Assembly (NCBI RefSeq): GCF_001724715.1
Contig: NZ_MEFG01000004.1
Span: 1 to 64,000 of the forward strand
DNA from: Sphingomonas sp. SCN 67-18
GTDB taxonomy: Bacteria; Pseudomonadota; Alphaproteobacteria; Sphingomonadales; Sphingomonadaceae
Reading direction: 5' to 3'
DNA: 64,000 bases
Below, piece by piece: positions 46,226 to 55,595 of this stretch (its first letter is position 1; the number at the start of each line of letters is the position of its first letter). A program made the translations under genes and the position numbers. Below the pieces are notes generated by a model. It saw only the letters and a program-made list of their open reading frames with translations, was not told the DNA's origin and did no database searches.

Positions 46226-49200
46226 TCAGAAGCTCAGCCGGACGCCGGCCCTGTAGCTTCGCCCGAGCGTATCGTAGATCATGCCGCGAAAAGGCGCGAC
46301 GAACAGCGGGGTCTGGCCCGATGCCGAGCTCATCGGTGTGTCCGGCGGCGCAATATTGGCCAGATTATCGACAGCCGCGAATAGCTGGATATTGGCGGTG
46401 ATACCGTAAGAGGCGCGGATATCCAGATAGGCGACGGACGGAACCCGATTGTCATCGACATCCTTCGCCGTCCATTCATTGTTGAGCCTGGCCTTGCCGA
46501 TGAAGCGCACCTGCCCGGTCAACGACAACGGCCCTTGCTTGTAGGACAGCGAAACGGTTCCACGAAGCTTGGGAATGCCGGCGACCGGGGAGTCCTCGCC
46601 CACACTGCCGGCATAATCGACCTTGCGGCCGAGAATGACCTGTTCCTGAGTAAAGATATAGTTAGCGAGCAGCCGCGCGGATAGCTTCCCCGCGAACAAG
46701 GGCGCCACATAGTCGAACTGGACGTCCAGGCCCGAAGTCATGTCCGCATTGACGTTGAGCGGGAACAGCCTGATCTGTGAGATTTGCCCATCTTCTCCAT
46801 ATTCTATCCGCGAACAATAGGCGGTTTCCCCGGCCATGCAGCGGGCCAGCACCTGCGGTGCCCCAACCGAGTAGATGGCATCGGTGATCCTGATCGAATA
46901 ATAGTCGATCGACGCGCTCAGCCTTGGAATAGCGGTCGGCGTGAGCACCAGACCCAGTGAATAGGTCTTGGCCTTTTCCGGCTGCAGATAGGGATTGCCG
47001 CTTGCAAGCGTTATAATGGAAACACCCTCGCCGGATATCGGATCAGGCACGACGAAGCGGGTCGCCACCCCGGAATTGAACAGTTCGGCGAGGTTGGGTG
47101 CGCGGATGTCGCGGGAAATGGTGCCGCGTAGCCGCACGCTCTCGTTGAGCTGGCTCGTCAGGCCGATCTTCCAAGTATAGACCGTGCCGCTGGTCGAATA
47201 ATCGGTCGCGCGCACCGCGCCGTTGACCGACAGGGACCGAAGGATCCGATCCTTCAGGATCGGAACGTCGATTTCCAGAAAGCCTTCTCTGACATCATAT
47301 TCGCCGGAGAAGGGGCTGAAGTTCGCCACGGAATAACGCCGCGCCGCCGCCCCCGCATCAGCCACAATCCTTCCCTTTTCACGGCGATATTCTGCGCCCA
47401 GAGCCATCGCAACATCGCCGGCGGGAAAACCGAACGGCAGCGCCCCCTGGGCGGAGAGCGAAACGACGTCCTCCACAAGCTTCATGTCCTGGAAATTGTT
47501 CCGGGTGTTGACATAGTCGATCGCCACCTGGGAAGCGTTGCCGACGCCGAAGATATCGAGCGGCTGGCACCCGGCGGCCGCTGCGTCGAAGCCGGGGCCG
47601 GGGATCGTCGCCCTGCAGACGATATCGCCGGTGACGGGATCCCGGACAGCATCGACCGCAAAGGCATAATTGGCCGTTATGATGTTCGAAAGCGTGCGTT
47701 GATCGACGTTCAGCACGCCGTGCTGATAATAGGCGCTCCAGGTCCAGCGACCGATGGTTCCGTCGAGGCTGAAGACCGCGCGCTTCAGCTCACGATCGGT
47801 CGTCGCCACAGGGATGCCGAGGGCCTTTTCGAAAAGATTGAGGGAAGGTTTGCCGAGATCAAGATTATTGACGTTCGTCGTGCCCATGAGGAACGTCGTC
47901 ACGCCCTCATCGGCCATCCTGTCCTTTATGGATTGCGGCAGAAAGGCATTATCGTCCTGCACCACGATGCTGCCCAGCCGCAACGCCGGCACGCTATTGT
48001 TGCGCGAACTTGTCCGGCCATAGTTGAGCTGGATCGCTGCACGCACGGCGTCCGTCAGCTCGTAACTCACATAACCGAAGAGCGAGCTTGTCCGGTAGGG
48101 AACGCTCAGCAGGCTGGTGGAAGGCCACAGCACCTCCGCGTCCCCACCATTGGAGAAGGTGTTCGATACGTTACCGAAATTGAACGGCACGGGAGCCGCA
48201 TCCGCACCCACGAACTGAATGCCGCGGAGCGGGCCACCCGTGATCAGCCCTCCCTGCGTCGCTTGCGACAGACCTACATCGGTCGCGCGGATCAAGCGCG
48301 GCTCATCATTGGTCGGGCTGTGATCGGGGTTGTTGACGAGCAGCGTCATCCGTCTGGAATAGGGGCGCTGGTTGGCGAACACGGCCTCCGGGCTCTCCAG
48401 GCGGTTGGCCGCGAATATAACGTGCCCGCGATTGCCGGCGAAAGACGTCCCGGCCGCAAAGGACAGGCGCTGGCTGCCGGTATCGAACTTGTAGCTGTCT
48501 CCCCATTCGATGCTGCCCCGCACGCCATCGAATTTCCGGTTCAGGACCAGATTGACCACCCCCGCCACCGCGTCTGACCCCCAAGCGGCCGACGCGCCGC
48601 CAGTTACGATATCGACACGGCTGACCAGCACCGTGGGCACCGTGCCCAGATCGACCCCACCGGTGATGTTGGATGCCAGCACCCTCTGACCGTCGAACAG
48701 CACCAGCGTGCGATTAATACCGAGCTGGCGCAGATTCACCGTGTCGATACCGGTAATGCCGCCCACGATATTGCCGGAATTGCCGCCATTTCGTGGCGAT
48801 GCCGAGCCACCCACCGATGGAAGCTCCCGGATGGAATCCCCGATGCTCGCCTTGGCGTCGCGCTCCAGCACTTCTTCTCCCACCACGGTGACGGGCGTCG
48901 GCTGTGCATAGCCCGAGGTCGTGATGCGCGATCCGGTAACCACGATATCGGCCTGGTTCGCCCCGGTCAGATCTATGGGGGGAGGCGGCAGACTCGGTGC
49001 GGCGGCGGGCGGAGGCTGTGGGGGCGGCGCGGGGCTGGCCACCGCCGGAGGATTGGCGAAGGCCGCCCGCCGCAGCGGGGAGGCACGCCGCGCACGGAGC
49101 ACGACGACCACGCCATTGTCCGCCGCGATCACGAGGCTCGTCGACTGGAGAAAGCGATTGAGCGCCACCCGCGCATCGATGGCGCCAACCAGCGCCGGTG

Positions 49201-49399
49201 TGCGAACGCCCTGCAGGCTGTCGGCCGCCACGATGATCTGCAAGCCGCTCTGCCGTGCGAATACCGGAATGGTCGCGTTCGCCTCTCCCGCACCGATGTT
49301 GAAATTTCTCTGCTGGGCAAACGTCGCGCTGCCGGATGCCGCAAGGAAGGCTGTGCCAACGCACAAGCCCATGCGTCGCGCTACACGACTGGCCAGCAT
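46226..49399 (-). CDS. TonB-dependent receptor with STN signalling domain
   Basis: The 1057-residue outer-membrane transporter has a signal peptide ending ATFAQQ and an STN domain at about residues 33-105 (NFNIGAGEANATIPVFARQSGLQIIV, VALNRFLQSTSLVIA). A proline-rich linker (APPPQPPPAAAPSLPPPP) precedes the plug (ADIVVTGSRITTSGYAQPTPVTVVGEEVL) and a barrel ending RAGVRLSF. The STN domain suggests it signals to a FecR protein, most plausibly the pair at 61.9-63.5 kb. From the plug onward it is highly similar to the receptor at 58829-61693. It is the last gene of the array, after a 209-base gap. Confidence 0.92.
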   Translation of the reverse strand: MLASRVARRMGLCVGTAFLAASGSATFAQQRNFNIGAGEANATIPVFARQSGLQIIVAADSLQGVRTPALVGAIDARVALNRFLQSTSLVIAADNGVVVVLRARRASPLRRAAFANPPAVASPAPPPQPPPAAAPSLPPPPIDLTGANQADIVVTGSRITTSGYAQPTPVTVVGEEVLERDAKASIGDSIRELPSVGGSASPRNGGNSGNIVGGITGIDTVNLRQLGINRTLVLFDGQRVLASNITGGVDLGTVPTVLVSRVDIVTGGASAAWGSDAVAGVVNLVLNRKFDGVRGSIEWGDSYKFDTGSQRLSFAAGTSFAGNRGHVIFAANRLESPEAVFANQRPYSRRMTLLVNNPDHSPTNDEPRLIRATDVGLSQATQGGLITGGPLRGIQFVGADAAPVPFNFGNVSNTFSNGGDAEVLWPSTSLLSVPYRTSSLFGYVSYELTDAVRAAIQLNYGRTSSRNNSVPALRLGSIVVQDDNAFLPQSIKDRMADEGVTTFLMGTTNVNNLDLGKPSLNLFEKALGIPVATTDRELKRAVFSLDGTIGRWTWSAYYQHGVLNVDQRTLSNIITANYAFAVDAVRDPVTGDIVCRATIPGPGFDAAAAGCQPLDIFGVGNASQVAIDYVNTRNNFQDMKLVEDVVSLSAQGALPFGFPAGDVAMALGAEYRREKGRIVADAGAAARRYSVANFSPFSGEYDVREGFLEIDVPILKDRILRSLSVNGAVRATDYSTSGTVYTWKIGLTSQLNESVRLRGTISRDIRAPNLAELFNSGVATRFVVPDPISGEGVSIITLASGNPYLQPEKAKTYSLGLVLTPTAIPRLSASIDYYSIRITDAIYSVGAPQVLARCMAGETAYCSRIEYGEDGQISQIRLFPLNVNADMTSGLDVQFDYVAPLFAGKLSARLLANYIFTQEQVILGRKVDYAGSVGEDSPVAGIPKLRGTVSLSYKQGPLSLTGQVRFIGKARLNNEWTAKDVDDNRVPSVAYLDIRASYGITANIQLFAAVDNLANIAPPDTPMSSASGQTPLFVAPFRGMIYDTLGRSYRAGVRLSF

Positions 49400-49581
49400 C
49401 CCCCCTCCCTCAAAGGACTACCCATATTATTTTATATGTGCCGCACAAGGACGCGGACCCTGCCAGTCCCGCGCCCACACGCAGTCGCGCATTATTTCTG
49501 CGCTTGATGCATAGATGGCCCTGTGGGCGATTTCCCCCATTACGTGGCGATTTTTTTGTGAAGACGCGGATGTCGCGCCGT

Positions 49582-49604
49582 GGTCGGCCGTGCCCCGGCC
49601 GGCC
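49582..49604. terminator. Hairpin after the sugar dehydrogenase gene
   Basis: A 9-bp stem with one G-T pair (GGTCGGCCG / CGGCCGGCC) and a 5-base loop lies 3 bases after the minus-strand sugar dehydrogenase stop. No T-run follows, so it may attenuate rather than fully terminate before the STN receptor gene. The remaining roughly 180 bases to 49399 hold an AT-rich stretch that could be a separate receptor promoter. Confidence 0.45.
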
Positions 49605-49607
49605 GGT

Positions 49608-50816
49608 TCAACCCGGAACAAGCTTGAACAACCGCCCCTTGGGGTCGTCGGTCAGCAGATAGAGCGCACCCTCCGGCCCCTGCACCACAACGCGGATACG
49701 CTCGCCCTGTTCGAGCAGAAATCGCTCCTCGCCAACAACGCGATCGCCATTGAGGCTAAGCCGGACCAGGGCCGCGCTGCGCAGGCCGCCGATGAACAGG
49801 CTTCCCTTCCAGCTGGGGAAGAGGGCGCCGGTATAGAATGCCATGCCACTCGGGGCGATCACCGGGTCCCAATAATAGACCGGCTGCTCCATCCCCTGTT
49901 TCACAGTGATGTCGCCGGTGATGGCGTTGCCGTTATATTCGATGCCATAGGCGATCGTCGGCCAGCCATAATCACTGCTCTTGCGGGAAATGTTCAATTC
50001 ATCTCCGCCACGAACGCCATGCTCGACCTCCCACAATTCGCCGGTGGCCGGATTGATCGCCGCGCCCTGGACGTTGCGATGGCCGTAGGACCAAATTTCG
50101 GGCCGCACCCCCGCCGTGCCGACAAAGGGATTATCCCGGGGGACCGATCCGTCCGGATTTATCCGCACCACCTTGCCGAGCAGGCTGTTCATCTGCTGCG
50201 CTTGCATGCGCCCCGCCGGTATCGACCGATCGCCAAGGGTGACGAACAGCTTGCCGTCGCGCGCGAACACCAGCCGCCCACCGAAATGGAGCGTCGAATC
50301 GAGGGAGGGTGCCTGGTGAAAGATCGTCTGCACATCCTCCACGCGGGGTACTGCCCCGTCCACCAGCCGCCCCCGTGCCACGGCGGTGTTGTTGGTCCCG
50401 TCAGCCTGCGGCTCACTGTAGCTCCAGTAGATCAGGCCATTGCTTGCATGCCGCGGGTCCAGGGCAACATCCAGCAGCCCGCCCTGCCCCTTGACCATGA
50501 TCGGCGGCAGCCCGGCCACGGCGGGCGAAACCGCGCCGTCCGGCGTCACGATCCGCAACCGCCCCGCCCGCTCGGTGACCAGCATCCGCCCATCCGGAAG
50601 GAAGGCTAGCCCCCAAGGATTTTCAAGGCCCTCGGCAATGGTCACGCTCCTGAAGCCCACATTGCTGCGGGCTTCGGCAATACGGGTCTGTCCGTCGAAG
50701 GCAGGACGCTGGCCAGGGGCATTGGGAGCCACCTGGTTCCAGCTCTGCGCTTGCGCGGCACCCGCCATCATCAGCGCGGCACATGCCGTGCCGGCCCACC
50801 CTTTCAACCTGTCCAT
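49608..50816 (-). CDS. PQQ-dependent aldose sugar dehydrogenase (Asd/YliI-like)
   Basis: The 402-residue exported beta-propeller has a signal peptide ending GAAQAQ. It resembles soluble PQQ sugar dehydrogenases: [27 protein letters not shown], then [24 protein letters not shown] with the catalytic-type His, [31 protein letters not shown] and YGWPTIAYG. It should oxidise an aldose to its lactone in the periplasm. It lies 22 bases downstream of the SMP-30-like gene in the same transcript. Confidence 0.9.
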   Translation of the reverse strand: MDRLKGWAGTACAALMMAGAAQAQSWNQVAPNAPGQRPAFDGQTRIAEARSNVGFRSVTIAEGLENPWGLAFLPDGRMLVTERAGRLRIVTPDGAVSPAVAGLPPIMVKGQGGLLDVALDPRHASNGLIYWSYSEPQADGTNNTAVARGRLVDGAVPRVEDVQTIFHQAPSLDSTLHFGGRLVFARDGKLFVTLGDRSIPAGRMQAQQMNSLLGKVVRINPDGSVPRDNPFVGTAGVRPEIWSYGHRNVQGAAINPATGELWEVEHGVRGGDELNISRKSSDYGWPTIAYGIEYNGNAITGDITVKQGMEQPVYYWDPVIAPSGMAFYTGALFPSWKGSLFIGGLRSAALVRLSLNGDRVVGEERFLLEQGERIRVVVQGPEGALYLLTDDPKGRLFKLVPG

Positions 50817-50837
50817 ATCGACCTTTTCCCGGATCAG

Positions 50838-51764
50838 TTATCGCAAAGGCACAGCCACCACGGCAAATGCACCGGGGTCGACGGCCGGATCGCTCATCTT
50901 CGCGAACTTGGGCTGCACCGCATATGCGACGTCGCCGACAAGCACTGCGGCGGCCACCCCGTCCGTCATCCCGTCCCGCACGACCCGCACGGTCGCCTGG
51001 TCTCCCCGAATGGTGACGATGCTCACCTTGCCGACGCCTTCCGCCACCAGCAGCGTATCCGGCCCAATGGTCCGCATCGCATCCGGTCGTTCGAGCGGTT
51101 GCGACAGCGCCAGCCGCTGAGGCGTGCCGGCGCTACCGTCCGGGTTTATGCCCACACGGTACAGACCACCTTCGCGAAAGGTGTTCACATAGAGCGCGCC
51201 GTCGGCCAGGAACGCCAGGCCGTCCACCGCAGCCAGCCGGGCGTCGTCCAGCCAGGGCGCGAAGGCGGCGTCCCCCGCCTTCCATCGGTAGATGCGCGCA
51301 TCCTCGAAATCGGAGACATAGACCGTCCCATCGGAGGCAATCGTCAGGTCGTTGCACCCGCCCCGCGCCTCCATCGAAAAATTGTCTCGCGGCGCCCCGG
51401 TTTCAGGGTCGAACGTGCGGATGGACGCCACGCCCTTGGCGCCGTCGGCCGATCGTACACCCGCATCGCAGACCCACAGCAGGTGCCGGCCCGCGTCGTA
51501 ATAAAGCCCCATCACGCGCTTCATGCCGTGCGCGCCCGGCACGATCCAGCGTTTCGCCGTACGCTCACCAGGCAGCGCCCGATAGACGCCCGCCCTGCCG
51601 ACGCTGCCGATCCACAGCGTCCCATCCGGCCCGGCGGCGATATTTTCGGGGAAAACGCGGCCGTCCTCAATCGGGATGTCGCCGCCTGCCCGTGACGCCG
51701 CGCCTGCCGGCGTGGACAACACCGCAATACCCAACAGCCAGGTCGCCAATCCATGCCTCATCAT
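50838..51764 (-). CDS. Exported SMP-30/gluconolactonase-like propeller
   Basis: The 308-residue protein has a signal peptide ending PAGAAS and a six-bladed propeller pattern of the SMP-30/gluconolactonase group (IAAGPDGTLWIGSVG, GGCNDLTIASDGTVYVSDFEDARIYRW, AVDGLAFLADGALYVNTF). If metal-binding, it could open a sugar lactone made by the neighbouring PQQ dehydrogenases. It is between ybdD and the aldose dehydrogenase on the same strand. Propellers of this type also act as non-enzymatic binding proteins. Confidence 0.8.
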   Translation of the reverse strand: MMRHGLATWLLGIAVLSTPAGAASRAGGDIPIEDGRVFPENIAAGPDGTLWIGSVGRAGVYRALPGERTAKRWIVPGAHGMKRVMGLYYDAGRHLLWVCDAGVRSADGAKGVASIRTFDPETGAPRDNFSMEARGGCNDLTIASDGTVYVSDFEDARIYRWKAGDAAFAPWLDDARLAAVDGLAFLADGALYVNTFREGGLYRVGINPDGSAGTPQRLALSQPLERPDAMRTIGPDTLLVAEGVGKVSIVTIRGDQATVRVVRDGMTDGVAAAVLVGDVAYAVQPKFAKMSDPAVDPGAFAVVAVPLR

Positions 51765-51793
51765 CTACCACTCTCCGATCTTCCCGCGCACGC

Positions 51794-51991
51794 TCAACAA
51801 CAACGGAAGCCGCCCTTGCCCTTGCCCCCGAACCGCGCAGCCTGCCGATCACGAAAGAATTCGGGATAGCTCATCACCGCCGCACCGGGATGCGCTCGCC
51901 TCATATGGTCCAGATAATTGTCGTAGGACGGCATCCCGACCAGCATCTGGCCTGCATGGGCAAGCTGCGCCCTCAGCCCGCGCCTGATCAT
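51794..51991 (-). CDS. ybdD: YbdD/YjiX-family small protein
   Basis: The 65-residue protein matches the YbdD/YjiX family, with [20 protein letters not shown] in the middle and an [13 protein letters not shown]-terminus. In other bacteria it is encoded directly downstream of cstA or btsT and is needed for pyruvate uptake. Here it overlaps the cstA stop by 4 bases, preserving that arrangement inside the oxidation operon. Confidence 0.93.
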   Translation of the reverse strand: MIRRGLRAQLAHAGQMLVGMPSYDNYLDHMRRAHPGAAVMSYPEFFRDRQAARFGGKGKGGFRCC

Positions 51992-54066
51992 GCCGCCGCC
52001 CCCGCTTCCCGGTGCGCATCATAGCCTTCGGGACTTTCGCTGGTCGTGATGCGGTCAGAAAGATAGGCCGCGCGACAGGCCTTTATACCGAAAAACACCA
52101 TGGCCACCACGACCGCCATGAAAAGCACGCACAGCGCCGCGTCGATCCGATCGTTGAAGATGATCCGCGACATCTCCGCCATCGACTTGGCCGGAGCCAG
52201 TACCTCGCCAGCCGCTGCCTTGCGTGAAAAGAGTTCGGCATGCGCGAGAAATCCGACGCGCGGATCGGCCGATGCGATCTTCTGCCAGCCGGCGGTAAGG
52301 GTGCAAAGCACCAGCCAGCTCGCGGGCAGGATCGTCGTCCACGCGAAGCGGTGCTTCTTCATGCGGAACAACACGACCGTGCCCAGGATCAAGGCGACTG
52401 CGGCCAGCATCTGGTTGGAAATGCCGAACAGCGGCCACAATGTGTTCACCCCGCCCAGCGGATCGGTGACGCCCTGGTAGAGGAAGAACCCCCAGGCGGA
52501 AACGCACAGGGCCGTGGCGACAAGGCCCGGCACCATGGCCGACGCATCCCGAAAGGCCGGAACCGCGAGGCCGAGCAGGTCCTGTAGCATGAAGCGGCCG
52601 GCCCGCGTGCCGGCGTCCACCGCGGTAAGTATGAACAACGCCTCGAACAGGATGGCGAAATGATACCAGAAGGCCTTCATCGCGGCCCCGCCCACCATAT
52701 GGCTGAATATCTCCGCCATCGCGACGGCCAGCGTCGGCGCGCCGCCGGTGCGCGATATGATGGTGTGCTCGCCCACCTCCTCGGCCGTGCGCGTGATCGT
52801 CTGGCTGTCGATCGGAAAGCCGAGATCGGTAACGGCTGCGGCGGCACTTTCGGGCGTCGTGCCGATGACGGCGGCCGGGCTGTTCATGGTGAAATAAATA
52901 CCCGGATCGATGATCGAGGCACCGATCAACGCAATGATCGCGACGAAGCTCTCCATCAGCATCGCCCCGTAGCCGATGAACCGGGCGTCAGCCTCATTAT
53001 CGATCAGCTTGGGGGTCGTGCCGGACGAGATGAGCGCATGAAAGCCCGATACCGCGCCGCACGCGATGGTGATGAACAGGAAAGGAAACAGAGACCCGGA
53101 CCAGACCGGGCCGCTACCGTCGATGAAATGCGACACGGCAGGCATCTGCAACGTCGGCTGCATGATGAGGATGCCGATCGCGAGCGCGACCACCGCGCCG
53201 ATCTTGAGGAAGGTCGACAGATAATCCCGCGGTGCGAGCAGCAACCACACCGGAAGGACGGAGGCGATGCCGCCATAGGCGATGAGAATCCAGCACAGCT
53301 GGACCGGTGTCAATGTGAAGACCGGACCCCAGACGGGCGATGCCGCGACATTCTGTCCATATATGATGGCCAGCACCAGGCCGACCAGACCGATTGCGGA
53401 CATTTCGCCGATCCGACCGGGGCGGATGAAACGGCCGTAAATCCCCATGAAAACTGCCAGTGGCATGGTGGCGGCGACGGTGAACAGGCCCCAGGGGCTT
53501 TCGGCAAGGGCGCGCACGACGATGAGCGCCAGCACGGCCAGGATGATGACCATGATCATGAACGCGCCGAACAACGCGATCACGCCGGCCGCCGCGCCCA
53601 GTTCCATCCGGATCAGTTCGCCCAGCGAGCGCCCGTCGCGCCGCATCGAGATGAACAGGATGATGAAATCCTGCACCGCGCCGGCCAGGACGACGCCGAA
53701 CAGAATCCACAGCATGCCCGGCAGGTAACCCATCTGCGCGGCAAGCACCGGGCCGACCAGCGGCCCAGCGCCCGCGATGGCGGCGAAGTGATGGCCGAAC
53801 AGCACGTAGCGATTGGTGGGGACGTAATCGAGCCCGTCATTGCGCCGGTGCGCGGGCGTCATGCGATTGCGGTCTATCCCGAAGACCCGCCCGGCCAAAT
53901 AGCGACTATAATAGCGAAAGGCGATCAGGTGGACCGACACCGCGGCGGCGACGATCCACAACGCATTGACCGCCTCTCCATTCGCCGTCGCCACTATGGA
54001 GAGCGCCAGCGCCCCCAATACACCCAATATCGCCCACGGCCCATGCTGCTTCAGAATCGCGCCCAT
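51988..54066 (-). CDS. cstA: CstA-family transporter (pyruvate/peptide)
   Basis: The 692-residue inner-membrane protein has many membrane segments and the CstA signatures [59 protein letters not shown] and [17 protein letters not shown]. coli members CstA and BtsT import pyruvate (CstA also peptides) by proton symport together with YbdD/YjiX. Its location inside a run of periplasmic oxidoreductases and an exported aldolase suggests it imports a carboxylate made in the periplasm. The gene lies 53 bases after the cytochrome c-NHL gene. Confidence 0.95.
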   Translation of the reverse strand: MGAILKQHGPWAILGVLGALALSIVATANGEAVNALWIVAAAVSVHLIAFRYYSRYLAGRVFGIDRNRMTPAHRRNDGLDYVPTNRYVLFGHHFAAIAGAGPLVGPVLAAQMGYLPGMLWILFGVVLAGAVQDFIILFISMRRDGRSLGELIRMELGAAAGVIALFGAFMIMVIILAVLALIVVRALAESPWGLFTVAATMPLAVFMGIYGRFIRPGRIGEMSAIGLVGLVLAIIYGQNVAASPVWGPVFTLTPVQLCWILIAYGGIASVLPVWLLLAPRDYLSTFLKIGAVVALAIGILIMQPTLQMPAVSHFIDGSGPVWSGSLFPFLFITIACGAVSGFHALISSGTTPKLIDNEADARFIGYGAMLMESFVAIIALIGASIIDPGIYFTMNSPAAVIGTTPESAAAAVTDLGFPIDSQTITRTAEEVGEHTIISRTGGAPTLAVAMAEIFSHMVGGAAMKAFWYHFAILFEALFILTAVDAGTRAGRFMLQDLLGLAVPAFRDASAMVPGLVATALCVSAWGFFLYQGVTDPLGGVNTLWPLFGISNQMLAAVALILGTVVLFRMKKHRFAWTTILPASWLVLCTLTAGWQKIASADPRVGFLAHAELFSRKAAAGEVLAPAKSMAEMSRIIFNDRIDAALCVLFMAVVVAMVFFGIKACRAAYLSDRITTSESPEGYDAHREAGAAA

Positions 54067-54118
54067 ATCGTCCCCATCCCATCATCTGGCGGTGATGCCA
54101 TCGCCGATGTCATGTCCG

Positions 54119-55594
54119 CTATTTCACATGGCGCGCAACGAGCTTTTCCTTCACCTGCGCCCCGTAGATGACGCCGTTCCTGTCCACCCATATGCCTTCC
54201 GCGCCGCTGGTCGCGCCAAGATCGGGATTGGGCTCCGGGTCGGGGATGAAAGCTGTGACCCTACCGTCCCGCACGCTGCCGATGCGGATGCCCCGCTTCC
54301 AGCCGGGATGATATCCATATCCCGCAGGGGTACGGGATTCGGAGTCCGTGGAATAAAGCACGTCATTATGGTCCACGAATAGCCCGCTCGGTCTACCGAA
54401 TTGGGTCCAGCTTCCTAATAAAATGCCTTCCTGATCATATATCTGAACCCTATCATTGGCACGATCCCCGACATAGATTCTTCCACTACTGTCGATCGAT
54501 AGCGTATGTGGAACATTCAACTGCCCCTGTCCGGACCCAACCTCACCCCATTGTTTGATAAATTTGCCCCGTTCATCGAATTTCATCACACGCGACGTCT
54601 TATCCGGGGTGTGCCCGTCCGCCACGAAGATGCTGCCGTCAGGCACAACCAGAACGGCATTTGGTTCGACGAAACCGTCTGTCCCGGCCGTCGCCACGCC
54701 GCGCTTGCCAAGCACGAGCAGCACCTTGCCGGACGGACTGAACTTCGTGACTGTGCCGCCCTTACCGCCTTCTACCCGGGCATCGGTGAGCCAGACATTG
54801 TCCTGGGCATCGATGAAGAAGCCATGAGGGAAGTTGAACATGCCGCCGCCGAAGGCGCGGATGAAACGCCCGCCGGAATCGAACATCATGATCGGATCGA
54901 TCTTGCTGTCCGAGCAACTGTTCGCCCCGCAACGCTCAGCGACCCAGATATTGCCCTTGCTGTCGGTCGCAACGGCACTGGTCGAGCCCATCGTCCGGCC
55001 GGACGGTAGCTTGAAGAAGGTCGTTTCGGTCCGATAGGGATTTGGATAGCTGTTCGGGTCACCGACCGCGATATTTTCGGACGATGGAGTGGACGGTTGC
55101 GCCGTTCCACCGCCGACACCCGCCGGGCGCTGGCTGGATATGCCGATCATGTTCAGCATTTCCGCGCGGGAGTTCAACGGCCGGCTTCCCGCCGGGTAAC
55201 CGTTGAACTTGAGCATGAAGGCAACGATGTCGGCATAGACCGCGCGGCTGAGCCCGTTAGGCCGATCGAACGGCATCGTTGTGCGAACCCGCTCGAACAT
55301 GTCGCCCACGGTCAGCCCGTTCCAGGTCGACTGGAACTGCGCCCCGGTGATCGACGGTGCCTCGCCCGTGCCGTCCAGTGTGGCGCCATGGCACACGCTG
55401 CAATCTTGGCTATACGCCACGGCGCCGCGCGCGGCCTGCTCCTCAGTGAAAACGCCGTCCCATACGGACTGCTGACTGCCCTGGGCGGACAACGCCCCTC
55501 CTCCGAAAAGGAAGGCAGCGCTGCATGCCAAACCCGCCAGACCAAGCGCAACACGGCCGATAGTATTGCTCACCCACTTCCTCCTTGTCATCAT
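54119..55594 (-). CDS. Cytochrome c-NHL propeller fusion protein
   Basis: The 491-residue exported protein has a signal segment (VALGLAGLACSAAFLFGGGA) and a class I cytochrome c domain at about residues 45-135, with CSVCHG as the haem site and the likely axial Met in RTTMPFDRP. An NHL-repeat six-bladed propeller follows (AVATDSKGNIWVAERCG, PHGFFIDAQDNVWLTDARV, PHTLSIDSSGRIYVGDRANDRVQIY). It starts 2 bases from the quinoprotein dehydrogenase stop, so it probably takes electrons from that enzyme; the propeller may bind substrate or have lyase/lactonase activity. The fusion is not a standard dehydrogenase subunit. Confidence 0.88.
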   Translation of the reverse strand: MMTRRKWVSNTIGRVALGLAGLACSAAFLFGGGALSAQGSQQSVWDGVFTEEQAARGAVAYSQDCSVCHGATLDGTGEAPSITGAQFQSTWNGLTVGDMFERVRTTMPFDRPNGLSRAVYADIVAFMLKFNGYPAGSRPLNSRAEMLNMIGISSQRPAGVGGGTAQPSTPSSENIAVGDPNSYPNPYRTETTFFKLPSGRTMGSTSAVATDSKGNIWVAERCGANSCSDSKIDPIMMFDSGGRFIRAFGGGMFNFPHGFFIDAQDNVWLTDARVEGGKGGTVTKFSPSGKVLLVLGKRGVATAGTDGFVEPNAVLVVPDGSIFVADGHTPDKTSRVMKFDERGKFIKQWGEVGSGQGQLNVPHTLSIDSSGRIYVGDRANDRVQIYDQEGILLGSWTQFGRPSGLFVDHNDVLYSTDSESRTPAGYGYHPGWKRGIRIGSVRDGRVTAFIPDPEPNPDLGATSGAEGIWVDRNGVIYGAQVKEKLVARHVK

Positions 55595-55595
55595 G

